Shown here: positions 22,893-33,017 of the stretch, piece after piece
Numbering within the stretch: position 1 is the stretch's first letter
How the letters are laid out: each line of letters begins with the position of its first letter
Notes under the pieces: model-generated
Seen by the model: only the letters and a program-made list of their open reading frames with translations
Databases searched by the model: none
Told to the model about the DNA's origin: nothing
From: Bacillota bacterium
GTDB taxonomy: Bacteria > Bacillota_I > Bacilli_A > Acholeplasmatales > UBA5453
Length of the DNA: 52,959 nucleotides
Assembly (NCBI GenBank): GCA_023436805.1
Contig: JAEZHT010000069.1
Location: 1-52,959 of the forward strand
Direction: 5' to 3'
Program-made: the position numbers and the translations under genes

Positions 22893-25102
22893 TATATATC
22901 ATACGAACTCATGATTTGAGCCGGGGTTTTACGTAACAAACTCCACACCGGAATCAAACCAATCAATTGGCTCACGCCATAGATGAATACGACCCCAAGC
23001 ACCATGAATACAGCAGGGAAAATGATGAGGTTGCTGTCATATAAGGCGGTATTGACGTTGGTAAAGTAATATATGCCAAAGATATATCCGACGATGAATG
23101 ACACCGTCGTGATGACAAATATTTCCACAATGAACGTTTTGATGATATCGATTCTTCGTACACCAAGGGCTCTAAACACAGCGATTTCGTTGATGCGTTC
23201 TGCTAAGGATGCACGGAGGACGAAGAATAAAGCAATCAATGTGATGATGACAATGACGAGTGAGAATACCCATAAGAAACTATAGACCAAAGCCATCATG
23301 GTTAAATAATTATCACGATACTCTAAGTATGGGTGTGAGGCATCGATCGTGGAACCCAACCCATCGATAAATCTTACACTTTCCGTTGGATTATTGGAAA
23401 GTACGAATAGTTCAGCCAATGGGTACGTTACTTGATCAAAGAACTCATCCTGTAAAACCTCAAGTGTCTTTGTTCCAGGATTAGGCAATATACCACGATA
23501 GAAATCAATTTCACGCATGAATACAGCGTTATACCCTTGATCCACAAAACCGACTAAGGTATATGCTTTTTGATTCACATAGGTGGTTTTACCCAACAAT
23601 GCTTGTGGATTCGCTACGCCATAAGCCCGAAGAATTTGAGTTAAGGTATTGTTATCCCCTGTAAACATCGAGTAATCCAACAAGATTTCCCCATCGTTTT
23701 GAACATTTCGACCATATATAATCGCTTTGTTCTCAATTTGTGAGACAAAGTCGATGGCAACATATGACTCTAAACCATACGATTCTTGATAAAACACAGG
23801 TAGTTCAAATGCAACCATATACGAAGGTCTACTGGTTACATACATCGTATATTCATCGTTGAGGATGGCATCGAGTTCAGTTCTATTTTGGATGTTAGTC
23901 GCAACCACATAATTTTTGTCATAAGGCATGAACAGTTTGTCATCCAAAATGATCATTCTCGATACAAACCCAAACGCAATCAACAACAAGAACCCTGCCA
24001 AGATGAATCCCACGAATAGGAATTTTCGTTTGGTGGTTGAATTGATGATTTTATTTAATGCCAACCTAAAGGCATGTTTCCAGGTGATGACGGGTTGAGA
24101 TTTTTCGACTTTGGTTTCATCGATGATCGATCCAAATTGATAGGCATCAAGGTTATCCATTTCATTTTTATCTAAATCCTTATAATGGTCATCGATCAAT
24201 TTAACCTCACTCTTATCGGAGAGTAAGTTGACTTTTTGAGCGTGCTTTTGATCCACATCCAAATATAAAGTGCCATTTTTTAAGACCAAACGCAATTTGA
24301 TTTTCTCAGTCGGTTTATCGCTATAGAAAGACACATCTAAGGCTTCATTAGATACACCAGTCACATCCATATCTTTAAGATAAATATCTGTATCGTGTTT
24401 GAGTTCTAAACTACCACCATCGCTACTGTTTTCAGTATCACTGACGATTTGTCCATCTTTTAATTCAATGATTCGATCGGCATAAAACGTCGCAAGTTCG
24501 CGTTCATGTGTCACCAAAAGGACCAATTTTTCTTTCGAAATGGTCTTGATGATGTTCATGATATCCACTGTATTCTTAGAATCTAGGTTACCTGTGGGTT
24601 CATCGGCAATGATGACTTCAGGGTTTTTCGCTAAAGCTCTCGCAATCGCGACCCTTTGTTGTTGACCCCCAGATAATAAGCCCGCTTTACGTTTCTTATA
24701 ATTTTTAAGACCGACTTTTTCGAGGAGGTATTCGACACGTTTGTTGATCTCATCTTTATCGGTGATTCCAATCATGTTCAAGGTCAACTTGATGTTTTCA
24801 TAAATCGAGATATTTTCTAACAACATGTAGTTCTGGAAGATATACCCAATGTGTCTATTACGTATTTTGTCCCATTTGGACATCGAATAGCCATTCAAGG
24901 TGATGTCATTAAAATGAATTTCACCTTTGGCACGGTCTAATCCACCTAAGACATTTAGCAAAGTTGTTTTACCTGACCCGGATGGACCAAATAAGACCAC
25001 CAACCCATGGTCTGGTAAATCGAGTGATATTTGATTGATGACGTGGATTTCATTTCGTTTCCCACGATTGAAAAATTTGTCTAATTTTTGTGCGGTTATC
25101 AT
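22892..25102 (-). CDS. MacB/FtsX-type ABC transporter, fused ATPase-permease
   Basis: A 736-residue protein. The nucleotide-binding domain is N-terminal: Walker A G-P-S-G-S-G-K-T (39-46), signature L-S-G-G-Q (143-147), Walker B V-I-I-A-D-E-P-T (163-170), H-loop V-T-H-E. Residues 220-355 are a hydrophilic linker of about 135 residues, much longer than in its neighbour. TM1 is at about 361-384, then a roughly 220-residue extracellular domain, then three C-terminal helices of the FtsX fold. Such proteins extrude or mechanically release lipoproteins or peptides. It follows the homologous gene at 25111 by eight bases with AGGTGAACCC in between; the pair may form a heterodimer. Substrate is unknown. 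Confidence 0.88.
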   Translation of the reverse strand: MITAQKLDKFFNRGKRNEIHVINQISLDLPDHGLVVLFGPSGSGKTTLLNVLGGLDRAKGEIHFNDITLNGYSMSKWDKIRNRHIGYIFQNYMLLENISIYENIKLTLNMIGITDKDEINKRVEYLLEKVGLKNYKKRKAGLLSGGQQQRVAIARALAKNPEVIIADEPTGNLDSKNTVDIMNIIKTISKEKLVLLVTHERELATFYADRIIELKDGQIVSDTENSSDGGSLELKHDTDIYLKDMDVTGVSNEALDVSFYSDKPTEKIKLRLVLKNGTLYLDVDQKHAQKVNLLSDKSEVKLIDDHYKDLDKNEMDNLDAYQFGSIIDETKVEKSQPVITWKHAFRLALNKIINSTTKRKFLFVGFILAGFLLLIAFGFVSRMIILDDKLFMPYDKNYVVATNIQNRTELDAILNDEYTMYVTSRPSYMVAFELPVFYQESYGLESYVAIDFVSQIENKAIIYGRNVQNDGEILLDYSMFTGDNNTLTQILRAYGVANPQALLGKTTYVNQKAYTLVGFVDQGYNAVFMREIDFYRGILPNPGTKTLEVLQDEFFDQVTYPLAELFVLSNNPTESVRFIDGLGSTIDASHPYLEYRDNYLTMMALVYSFLWVFSLVIVIITLIALFFVLRASLAERINEIAVFRALGVRRIDIIKTFIVEIFVITTVSFIVGYIFGIYYFTNVNTALYDSNLIIFPAVFMVLGVVFIYGVSQLIGLIPVWSLLRKTPAQIMSSYDI

Positions 25103-25110
25103 GGGTTCAC

Positions 25111-27312
25111 CTACTCACTCTTCAGTGTCGTGATGACACTCTTACCAAACAATTTGTTGGCGAATTTGTTGTTGATGCTGAGTAAAACCAATAAGAAAAT
25201 GAGGAAGAATACCCCATACATCAAGATTGGAATATAACGCATCACTTTGAACTCAGGGATATAAATATTCATTAGAACCAAAGGGATGAATGACAATACG
25301 AATCCAAAGGTATTGAATAAGACTTGTTCGAAAGAAAGAAGTTTTCTTAAATCCGTTTTAGACGCCCCAATCGATCGGAAAATAACAAAGTCTTTACGTC
25401 TCGATTGAATGATGGATTTGATGACTAAGTTTAAGATGATGTAGATGAAACCACCGACCAAGAAGTATACAAAGGTCAATAGTCCACCTAAACCCATATT
25501 ATAATCAAATCCCACATATTCGAACGGGTGAACCGATTGATAGTTCGCATTTAACCCATCCATCACAGCACGCGCGTCAAATGTATCTGTTGTCAATAAA
25601 GAGACTTGATATGGGCCTTCACCAAATAGGCTGAGATAGGTTGTGGTATTGACATAGATTTCCTGAATCCATGGTTCGGCATCGATTTTTCCAATGATTT
25701 GTAAATCTATGCTCTTTTCAGGGGTAAATTTGATGGCTGGTTTAACCAGTTTAAATACTTGAGACTGCACATTTGCCTGCGTACCATAGTGTTCTACCAA
25801 GGCATCATAGAGTATGGATGTGACTTTGGATTGGCCATCTGGCAACGTATCATCGATGAAGATCATATTTTTATTGAAACTCAGTATTTCTTCTTGATTG
25901 CTGGACTGATTCAATTGAAGATACAAATTTTGATGAATCGCATATGCAGCCATCAAATTGCTTGTCGCGTAGGTATTGGTGATGTTTCGATTGAAGAATG
26001 AAGGGTGTACAATGCCTACATAATTGTAGTAGGATTCTTCTAATAAACCCACCACAGTCATCGTATACGTGGTTGAAGGGTTGACGGTAAACTCGTCTCG
26101 GTTGTTATTCGCATAGGAAACCGACACCGTATCACCAATCGTATATGATTCGCCCCAATACGTTGGGTAAAGGACAATCTCGTTCATGGCTTCAGGCATT
26201 CGACCCGACTCTAGTGGGAAAGATTGCCCCACAAATGGTCGTAAAGAACCATAATTGTAAAATGAATTGTTTGTAATTTGAAACTCCATATCGAGTAAAA
26301 TATCGTGGTGAATGATGCCCTCTACTCGGTTTTTAGCCAATAAATCGTTAAGCTCAGTTTGTGAGAATGCGGTGCCATCCACTTTAGTGACGACGACCCT
26401 ACCCTCAAAGTTTTGTCTGAATACAGGGTTATAGTTATTGATGCCCCCAAGGTTTTGAACCCATTCATTTAAACTATAGACTGAAGCGATGGCTGCGAAA
26501 GCAAACATCAAGGTAATGAAAATTAAAAAAGTCTTTTTAGGGATACTAAACAAGGAAACAAACGCCAATTTTAAGACATCGATCGGACTTAAATTTTTGG
26601 ATGATAAGGTTGGTTTCACTTCAAATGGGGATACAGCCTTGACGGTTTTGTCTTCCACAACTTCACCATCAAACATACGAATTTTACGGGTAGCGTAAGG
26701 TTCTACTTGTTCATAGTTATGTGTAACGATCAACACCAATTTGTCTCTCGATACTTCTTTTAATAACTCTAACACCTTTTTACTTGTTTCACTGTCTAAA
26801 TTGCCTGTAGGTTCATCGGCTACGATCACAGGGCAGTCTTTGGCGAGGGCTCTCGCAATGACTGCGCGTTGTTTTTGTCCACCAGACAGTTTGGATGCGC
26901 GATGGTTTTTATGAGACGTCAAACCCACACGGTCGATGAGTTCGAGCGCGCGTTCTTTTCGTTTTTCGGGATCATAGCCTTGAATCATCAACGCTGCCAT
27001 GACGTTTTGATACACGGTATATGAATCGATGATGTTGTAGTTTTGGAAAACGAACCCAATGTATTGTTTACGGTACTGTTCAAATTCTTCTACCGTATAA
27101 TAACTGGTTTCCTCGCCATTGACATAAAGTTCACCTTCATCATACTTGTCTAACCCTGAAATGACGTTAAGTAACGTAGACTTACCACTACCGGATTCCC
27201 CAGTAATCGCGACAAACTCACCTAACTTAAATTCTAAGTTGACACGTCTTAGTCCTAAGACGACGTTATTATCGGTATTATAATATTTAGAAACGCCTTC
27301 TAATCGAATCAT
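25111..27312 (-). CDS. MacB/FtsX-type ABC transporter, fused ATPase-permease
   Basis: A 733-residue paralogue of the downstream gene product. Walker A G-E-S-G-S-G-K-S-T (38-46), signature L-S-G-G-Q (142-146), Walker B V-I-V-A-D-E-P-T (161-168). The linker to TM1 (about 260-280) is short. A large extracellular beta-rich domain follows (about 285-600), then three helices with the FtsX block F-R-S-I-G-A-S-K-T-D-L. GAGGTGAATCT sets the start. Both ATP sites look catalytically complete, so homo- or heterodimers are possible. The large outer domains suggest handling of a surface protein or peptide. Regulation is not visible beyond a possible -10 at 27334-27339. Confidence 0.88.
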   Translation of the reverse strand: MIRLEGVSKYYNTDNNVVLGLRRVNLEFKLGEFVAITGESGSGKSTLLNVISGLDKYDEGELYVNGEETSYYTVEEFEQYRKQYIGFVFQNYNIIDSYTVYQNVMAALMIQGYDPEKRKERALELIDRVGLTSHKNHRASKLSGGQKQRAVIARALAKDCPVIVADEPTGNLDSETSKKVLELLKEVSRDKLVLIVTHNYEQVEPYATRKIRMFDGEVVEDKTVKAVSPFEVKPTLSSKNLSPIDVLKLAFVSLFSIPKKTFLIFITLMFAFAAIASVYSLNEWVQNLGGINNYNPVFRQNFEGRVVVTKVDGTAFSQTELNDLLAKNRVEGIIHHDILLDMEFQITNNSFYNYGSLRPFVGQSFPLESGRMPEAMNEIVLYPTYWGESYTIGDTVSVSYANNNRDEFTVNPSTTYTMTVVGLLEESYYNYVGIVHPSFFNRNITNTYATSNLMAAYAIHQNLYLQLNQSSNQEEILSFNKNMIFIDDTLPDGQSKVTSILYDALVEHYGTQANVQSQVFKLVKPAIKFTPEKSIDLQIIGKIDAEPWIQEIYVNTTTYLSLFGEGPYQVSLLTTDTFDARAVMDGLNANYQSVHPFEYVGFDYNMGLGGLLTFVYFLVGGFIYIILNLVIKSIIQSRRKDFVIFRSIGASKTDLRKLLSFEQVLFNTFGFVLSFIPLVLMNIYIPEFKVMRYIPILMYGVFFLIFLLVLLSINNKFANKLFGKSVITTLKSE

Positions 27313-27396
27313 AGATTCACCTCTTTATGTTCTATTATATACTTTTTTTATATTTTCAATCGATAGAATCCTTGGGTTCTTTCGCTTTTTTTTCAT

Positions 27397-28533
27397 TTAC
27401 TGTTTTAAAGCATCCAGGATGCGTGATTTTTTCTCTTCTAAAGCCTGATACTCAAACAGATCAAATGGCTTTTCTATCGCATCCTTGGTTTTAAGATTAT
27501 TTAAAGAAACCCCCACCAAACGCACCGGTTTACCTGTGTAGAAATTTTCAAACAATTCGACAATGATGTCTTCGATTTGTTGGTAATCGTCGGTGTACTG
27601 AGCGATACTTCTGACTTTCTGTGTGGTTTCAAAATTGTGGTATCTTAATCTTATCCCCACCGTTTTGGTTTGGAGGCGGTCATGAATCATCCTTGGGTAT
27701 GCTTCTTTCAACTGACTGATGAGTGTTTCTTTAATGACACTTTCAATATCCGTATCAAACGACAACGTGGTTTCATTGGAGATGCTTTTTGGTAATGCAT
27801 ATTTATATGGGTCTACTTTGTTGGAAGATAACCCATGGATGTCTAATATATAAGCATCATAACTTTTTTGACTGATGACTTCGAGTATTTTGATCGTATT
27901 GGCTGGGTTCACAAAATCTTCAATCGTATGGATCCCAATCTTTTCGAGTTTAGGGTAGGTTTTCTTACCTAATCCATACATATCTTTGATGGGTAATGGG
28001 TAGATTTTTTGTTTTACATCGCGTTTTCTAATGACGGTGATCCCCATCGGTTTTTTCATATCAGACCCCATTTTAGCGAGAAAAAGGGTCGGGGCGATAC
28101 CAATTGATGAGGGCAGTTGGAATTTTGAGACGAGTTCGGATTGTATCTTTTTCGCCAAAGCGAGGGGATGAATGCCTTCGATGTCGGTGACATCCACATA
28201 CGCTTCATCGATAGAAACTTGCCACACCAATTGGGTATAAGTCTTCAAGTATTCAATGAATTTCATGGAGTATTGGTGGTATACACCATGTCGGTTAGGC
28301 ACCACGATGAGTTTAGGATATAAATGAAGCGCGTTCGCAATGGTCATCCCACTTCGGATGCCATACTGACGCGCTTTATATGAGGCCGTGGTTAAAATAC
28401 CGCCGCGGTTGAAGTTGAGGCCGCCACCCACAGCGAATACTTTGTTTTTAAGCGATGGATTTTCGATCATTTCGACGGATGCGAAAAACGCGTTCAAGTC
28501 GATGTGAAAAATGATTCTTACGCTACTTTTCAT
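27397..28533 (-). CDS. dinB: DNA polymerase IV (Y family)
   Basis: A 378-residue translesion polymerase. Palm carboxylates are Asp12 (F-H-I-D-L-N-A-F-F-A-S-V-E) and Asp109-Glu110 (S-I-D-E-A-Y-V-D-V-T). The steric-gate Phe/Tyr region F-F-A, thumb helix-hairpin-helix (Y-G-L-G-K-K-T-Y-P-K-L) and a little-finger domain to about 350 are present. The ATG at 28533 has AAAGTGATTTCC before it; the frame could begin three codons earlier at a GTG lying in that site. It is divergent from the small membrane protein gene at 28604. Confidence 0.94.
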   Translation of the reverse strand: MKSSVRIIFHIDLNAFFASVEMIENPSLKNKVFAVGGGLNFNRGGILTTASYKARQYGIRSGMTIANALHLYPKLIVVPNRHGVYHQYSMKFIEYLKTYTQLVWQVSIDEAYVDVTDIEGIHPLALAKKIQSELVSKFQLPSSIGIAPTLFLAKMGSDMKKPMGITVIRKRDVKQKIYPLPIKDMYGLGKKTYPKLEKIGIHTIEDFVNPANTIKILEVISQKSYDAYILDIHGLSSNKVDPYKYALPKSISNETTLSFDTDIESVIKETLISQLKEAYPRMIHDRLQTKTVGIRLRYHNFETTQKVRSIAQYTDDYQQIEDIIVELFENFYTGKPVRLVGVSLNNLKTKDAIEKPFDLFEYQALEEKKSRILDALKQ

Positions 28534-28603
28534 GGAAATCACTTTCTTTTTCGGGGGTTATGTATTATAATCATAATGATGAAATCAAGTTGAGGTGATA
28601 ATT

Positions 28604-28792
28604 ATGGCTGAAAAGAAAACAAATAAACCAAAAACGAAGAAACCAGAAACCAATACAAACACATTCGAAGTGCCAACCCTAAGAAATCCTCTGAAGACTT
28701 GGTGGGGTAAAACGATTGTAGTCGTGCTCGTTTTAGGGATGATCATTTTACCGTTTATTGCATTAATCATTATGTTAATCGAAAGACAATAA
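28604..28792 (+). CDS. Small single-helix membrane protein
   Basis: A 62-residue protein with a Lys/Thr/Pro-rich N-terminal half and one C-terminal transmembrane helix (about 38-58). GAGGTGATAATT directly before the ATG, a TATAAT at 28566-28571 and a terminator six bases after the stop show it is an independent gene despite its size. No family is recognised. The inside-out topology is probably N-terminus in the cytosol because of the many lysines. Confidence 0.75.
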   Translation: MAEKKTNKPKTKKPETNTNTFEVPTLRNPLKTWWGKTIVVVLVLGMIILPFIALIIMLIERQ

Positions 28793-28793
28793 G

Positions 28794-28814
28794 AAAAGGC
28801 GAAGGCCTTTTTTT
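28794..28814. terminator. Bidirectional terminator between the small membrane gene and recN
   Basis: AAAAGGC/GCCTTTT arms around GAAG with T-run on the plus side; it overlaps the stop codon of the convergent recN. Confidence 0.75.
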
Positions 28815-30474
28815 ATTTTTGTAACAGTGCTTTCGCATGTTGTATGGCATACGCATCCATGCGTTCGCCTGACAACATCTCAGCGATGATTTCGATGCGT
28901 TTTTCTGTATTTAAAATATCGATTTGAGTCACTGTACGATTGTCTTTAATCTTCTTTAAAATGTGGTAGTGATAATCGGCTTTCGCGGCGACTTGTGCCA
29001 AGTGTGTGATGGTTAAAACTTGCGTATGGGCACTGAGCGCGTGGATTCTTGTAGCGACTTTGGAGGCGGTTTTGCCAGAAATCCCCATATCGATTTCGTC
29101 AAATACGACCAAACCTAAGGATTGGAATTTGGCAAATATGATTTTTAAAGCCAACATGAATCGAGAAAGTTCTCCACCCGATGCCGTTTTATACAACGGT
29201 TTTAGTGGTTCACCCTGGTTTAACCCAATGTAAAAAGTGACGATGTCTAAGCCATCTTCATAAAGTACTGGGGGTTGTTCTTGTTTTTCAAACACAATCT
29301 CAAAACGCACTTTTTCCAAATCCAACAACTGTAGTTCATCGATGATTTCGGTGGTGAGTTTTTTGGCAAGCTTTTCTCTAGATTGATGGAGTTTTAATCC
29401 TGCTTCTAATGTGAGTTTATGCTTGTGATCTAAATCGGATTTCAGTGATTTTAAATACCCTTCATAATCCTCTGTCATGAGGATTTTTTCTTCGATGTCT
29501 TTCAAATAAGTCAAAAGCTCGGTTACACTCATACGGTACTTCTTTTCGAGTTGAGTGATGGCGAATAATCGTTCTTGTAAGGTGTCTAGTTCAAACTCAG
29601 AGCGATATTCAAATATGTCCAAACTCTTCTTTAAATCGCTTCTCAAACCTTCCAGTTCATAATAGACATTTTTCAATGATTCACTGCCGGTGGCGTATAA
29701 ACCATCGTACATTTTAATTTCAGACAGCGCATCCGCCGCTTCATACAAATCGCCTTTTTGGTACAATTCATCCAAAATCTCATAGGCTCTTGACACCCTT
29801 GAGACGATTTTTTCTTCGTGGGATAGTTTTTCGATTTTCTCGGTCAGTTCAGCCGTTTCGGTCACATTCAATCCGAACTTTTTTAGTTCGTCTTGTTCAT
29901 CTTTTAAGCGTTCTAGTTCCAATGTCTTCGATTGTTGTTCCTTTTTCGCTTGTTCGTATTTTTTAAGTTGTGCCAAATAGTTTTCTTTGGTTAAAAGGTA
30001 TTGATTGAATAAGGGTGAAATCCCATCGGGATCCATTTGATCAATCAACGATAATTGTAGTTTAGGGTCTAACAATTTGGATATATCGTGTTGTTCGTGA
30101 ATATCGCCTAAGAAAAAAGCGATGCGTTTCAATTCACCCAAAGTGATGTTTTTTTGATTGACGCTGATTTGATTTTTATTGTTTCGACTGATTTCACGTT
30201 TGATGGTTAATGTTTCGCTATCGATGTCTAAAGTCTTTAAGTATTGTTCAAGTGGTTTACGAATATCACTAAAAACACCCATTACCGTGGCGTTTTCTGC
30301 CCCATAACGGATGAGGTCGGCATCGGCTCTCGCGCCAAACAACAACTTCAAGGAGTCGATGAGTAGACTTTTACCTGCACCGGTTTGGCCGGTGAGGGCG
30401 GTCATAAAAGGGTTGAATTCAACGATTAAATCTTCGATGATGGCGAGATTTTCAATTTTGAGTGTCTTTAACAT
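28813..30474 (-). CDS. recN: DNA repair protein RecN
   Basis: A 553-residue SMC-like ATPase of double-strand break repair. N-terminal head: I-E-N-L-A-I-I-E and Walker A G-Q-T-G-A-G-K-S (29-36). A long Lys/Glu coiled coil spans about 150-370. The C-terminal head has signature T-A-S-G-G-E-L-S-R and Walker B V-V-F-D-E-I-D-M-G-I-S-G. Length is typical. AAGGTGATGTT gives the start, nine bases after the tlyA stop. Last gene of the nusB-xseA-xseB-dxs-tlyA-recN operon, an order common in Firmicutes. Confidence 0.96.
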   Translation of the reverse strand: MLKTLKIENLAIIEDLIVEFNPFMTALTGQTGAGKSLLIDSLKLLFGARADADLIRYGAENATVMGVFSDIRKPLEQYLKTLDIDSETLTIKREISRNNKNQISVNQKNITLGELKRIAFFLGDIHEQHDISKLLDPKLQLSLIDQMDPDGISPLFNQYLLTKENYLAQLKKYEQAKKEQQSKTLELERLKDEQDELKKFGLNVTETAELTEKIEKLSHEEKIVSRVSRAYEILDELYQKGDLYEAADALSEIKMYDGLYATGSESLKNVYYELEGLRSDLKKSLDIFEYRSEFELDTLQERLFAITQLEKKYRMSVTELLTYLKDIEEKILMTEDYEGYLKSLKSDLDHKHKLTLEAGLKLHQSREKLAKKLTTEIIDELQLLDLEKVRFEIVFEKQEQPPVLYEDGLDIVTFYIGLNQGEPLKPLYKTASGGELSRFMLALKIIFAKFQSLGLVVFDEIDMGISGKTASKVATRIHALSAHTQVLTITHLAQVAAKADYHYHILKKIKDNRTVTQIDILNTEKRIEIIAEMLSGERMDAYAIQHAKALLQK

Positions 30475-30483
30475 AACATCACC

Positions 30484-31176
30484 TTACTTTGATAGAAAGA
30501 GTAAAAATTCTTGGTTGCCCATTTTACCGAGTAGATCGGATGTTTTATGAGCAAGGATTTGAAAATTCAACTGCTTGGCATAAGTGATAATACCGTTCAA
30601 AGCGTCGATTTGCTTTTTTGGGTCTTTAACAATCCCATCTTTAATATAATCGGGTCCAACTTCAAATTGAGGTTTGACCAAAACCAGGTATCGACCTTTC
30701 GTAGGTTCTAAATTTTTTAAGATGGGTTTTACTGAGGTGAATGAGACATCGATGGTATACATGTCGATGTCTTTTGGTAGCGTTACGTCTAAAATATTGG
30801 TTTGTTCATGAAGCTCAACTTGGGGGTGATATCGAAGCGATTCATGCATCTGGTTTGAACCCACATCGTAAGCATACACTTTTTTAGCGTGGTGTTGTAA
30901 GGCACAATCCGTGAACCCACCGGTGGAAGACCCAATGTCACATACCACGAGGTCCTTAAAATCAATCTGAAACGCAGTGATCGCGTCTAGTAATTTTAAA
31001 CCACCCCGTGAAACATACAGGTTGTCTTCTAAAATGGTTACCTTTTCTTGTTTCAAATCAAAACCTGTTTTCGTGACGATTTGACTGCCGACCATCACTT
31101 TGCCTTGACGGATGAGGTCTTGGGCTTGGGAACGTGTTTTATGGAAGGTTTCCACCATGTAATGATCGAGTCTCAT
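30484..31176 (-). CDS. tlyA: TlyA-family rRNA 2'-O-methyltransferase
   Basis: A 230-residue protein with an N-terminal S4 RNA-binding domain (L-D-H-Y-M-V-E...S-R-S-Q-A-Q-D-L-I, residues 3-25) and a FtsJ-like SAM domain: V-S-R-G-G-L-K-L, V-C-D-I-G-S-S-T-G-G-F-T-D (about 98-110), V-D-V-S-F-T-S, and L-V-K-P-Q-F-E. TlyA methylates 2'-hydroxyls of rRNA in actinobacteria; short Firmicute forms are named TlyA or YqxC. Its ATG overlaps the dxs stop (ATGA), so it is translationally coupled. Confidence 0.93.
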   Translation of the reverse strand: MRLDHYMVETFHKTRSQAQDLIRQGKVMVGSQIVTKTGFDLKQEKVTILEDNLYVSRGGLKLLDAITAFQIDFKDLVVCDIGSSTGGFTDCALQHHAKKVYAYDVGSNQMHESLRYHPQVELHEQTNILDVTLPKDIDMYTIDVSFTSVKPILKNLEPTKGRYLVLVKPQFEVGPDYIKDGIVKDPKKQIDALNGIITYAKQLNFQILAHKTSDLLGKMGNQEFLLFLSK

Positions 31177-33008
31177 AGGTTTTTTAGTGTCTCAATCAAC
31201 GAATCAAAGTCCACTTTCGCATCTCTTTGATTGTGTTCTCTAGAACCATGATGGATGATGTCTTTAACCGACATATGACGGATGGTTTGATGGTAGTTAT
31301 GTAAAGCCATGAATTCTAAAATATGATGATATAGTGTCCCTGAAGCGAACGCTTCTTCATACACAAACACAGGCACATCTAAATCAAGAATCGTTTTTAA
31401 TGTATCGATATCCATTGGACGGATGAATCTGGCATTGACAATTTTCGCATCCACTTGTAAGGTATCTTTCGCTTTGAGTAGTAAATCTAACCCTGGTCCA
31501 TAAGAAATCCATACTTGAGATGCCCCTTCACTTAAAATCGTCCAAGTTGGGGTTATCGTATCAAAGGCAGGCAAATGGGTTGGGTCAAATGGGGTTTCTA
31601 ATCTTGGGTAACGGATGACAAATGGGTGTGATTGACTAAACCCATAATGTAATAAATCAAACGCTTCTTTCGCATCATACGGCATGGTAATGACCACATT
31701 GGGCATGGAATGGAACATCGATACGTCATATAACCCTTGGTGGGTAGACCCATCGTCACCAACAAACCCAGCACGGTCGATGCCAAAAACCACTTTGGTA
31801 TCGCTTCTCGCGATGTCATTCATGATTTGGTCATAGGCGCGTTGGCTGAAGGTCGCGTATAGCGGTAAAAATACCGATATCCCGTTTCTTGATAACGCAG
31901 ATGCCATCGTCGCTGCATGTTCTTCAGCAATCCCGACATCGATCAAACGGTCTGGGTATTGTTGATAAAACTTTTCGAATTTGGTACCGACCAACATCGC
32001 TGGCATCACAACAAACGTCTTTTGAATCGATTGATACGCGATCATCGCGGTTGAAATCACTTCGGAGAAAGATTTCATCCCTTGGTGATTGATTTTGGTC
32101 GGTGCACCCGTATTTTTATCAAATGACCCAACCCCGTGGAATTTACCATCGTTGTCAGTGGAGGCAACTTCATAGCCTTTACCTTTTTCGGTGACAGCGT
32201 GGATAACAACGCTTTTTTTCATTTTCTGCGCTTGTTTTAAAGTTTTGATGACGGTTTTTAAATCATTTCCATCGATCGGGCCAATGTAGACATAACCGAG
32301 TTCTTCAAAAACGTTGCCAGATTGGAAGAATGCTTTGATCATACGTTTGAATCGACGGTAGATTCGAACCAATATATTGGGTGTAATTCTCGCGATTCCG
32401 TTTCTAAGTTTCATCAAGAAACGATTGCCACGAAGTAACGTCAATACTTTGGATAATGCACCAACGTTTTTAGAAATCGACATGTTGTTATCATTTAAAA
32501 TAACGATCCCTTTGAGGGTTGGGTCTGAACCCAATAAATTGAGGGCTTCAAAACTCATCCCTGAGGTGATAGAACCATCACCAACCAAAGCGATGGCGGT
32601 ACCTTCTTCGCCTTTCAATTGTTTGGCCTTAAGGACACCGTGTAATGCAGATACAGCCGTACCCGCATGACCAGACTCCCAAACATCATGGATCGATTCT
32701 TGGTAGTTGATATAGCCTGAAAGACCCTGATGTTGTCTCAAGGTATCGAACAGGTGGGCTCTGCCCGTTAAAATTTTATGGGTATAGGACTGGTGTCCAA
32801 CGTCAAAGATGAACTGGTCCTTGGGTGACTCAAAGACATAGTGTAAAGCGATGGATAATTCAACTGCCCCTAAATTAGAAGCGAGGTGTCCACCGGTTTT
32901 ACTGATCGAATCCACCAAAAAATGACGAATGTCTTGGGATAAGACTTCGAGTTCTTTGATGGATAAGTTTTTAATGTCTTTTGGGTCTTGGATGTCTTTT
33001 AACAACAT
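31173..33008 (-). CDS. dxs: 1-deoxy-D-xylulose-5-phosphate synthase
   Basis: A 611-residue thiamine-diphosphate enzyme condensing pyruvate and glyceraldehyde-3-phosphate, first step of the MEP pathway. The GDG...N ThDP/Mg site reads V-G-D-G-S-I-T-S-G-M-S-F-E-A-L-N (about 142-157), N-D-N-N-M-S-I follows, the pyrimidine domain has D-V-G-I-A-E-E-H-A, and the substrate residues R-A-G-F-V-G-D-D-G-S-T-H-Q-G are intact. Length is slightly shorter than E. coli Dxs as in Firmicutes. With ispH at 21937 it shows that isoprenoids are made by the MEP route in this organism. Confidence 0.96.
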   Translation of the reverse strand: MLLKDIQDPKDIKNLSIKELEVLSQDIRHFLVDSISKTGGHLASNLGAVELSIALHYVFESPKDQFIFDVGHQSYTHKILTGRAHLFDTLRQHQGLSGYINYQESIHDVWESGHAGTAVSALHGVLKAKQLKGEEGTAIALVGDGSITSGMSFEALNLLGSDPTLKGIVILNDNNMSISKNVGALSKVLTLLRGNRFLMKLRNGIARITPNILVRIYRRFKRMIKAFFQSGNVFEELGYVYIGPIDGNDLKTVIKTLKQAQKMKKSVVIHAVTEKGKGYEVASTDNDGKFHGVGSFDKNTGAPTKINHQGMKSFSEVISTAMIAYQSIQKTFVVMPAMLVGTKFEKFYQQYPDRLIDVGIAEEHAATMASALSRNGISVFLPLYATFSQRAYDQIMNDIARSDTKVVFGIDRAGFVGDDGSTHQGLYDVSMFHSMPNVVITMPYDAKEAFDLLHYGFSQSHPFVIRYPRLETPFDPTHLPAFDTITPTWTILSEGASQVWISYGPGLDLLLKAKDTLQVDAKIVNARFIRPMDIDTLKTILDLDVPVFVYEEAFASGTLYHHILEFMALHNYHQTIRHMSVKDIIHHGSREHNQRDAKVDFDSLIETLKNL

Positions 33009-33017
33009 AAAAACCTC

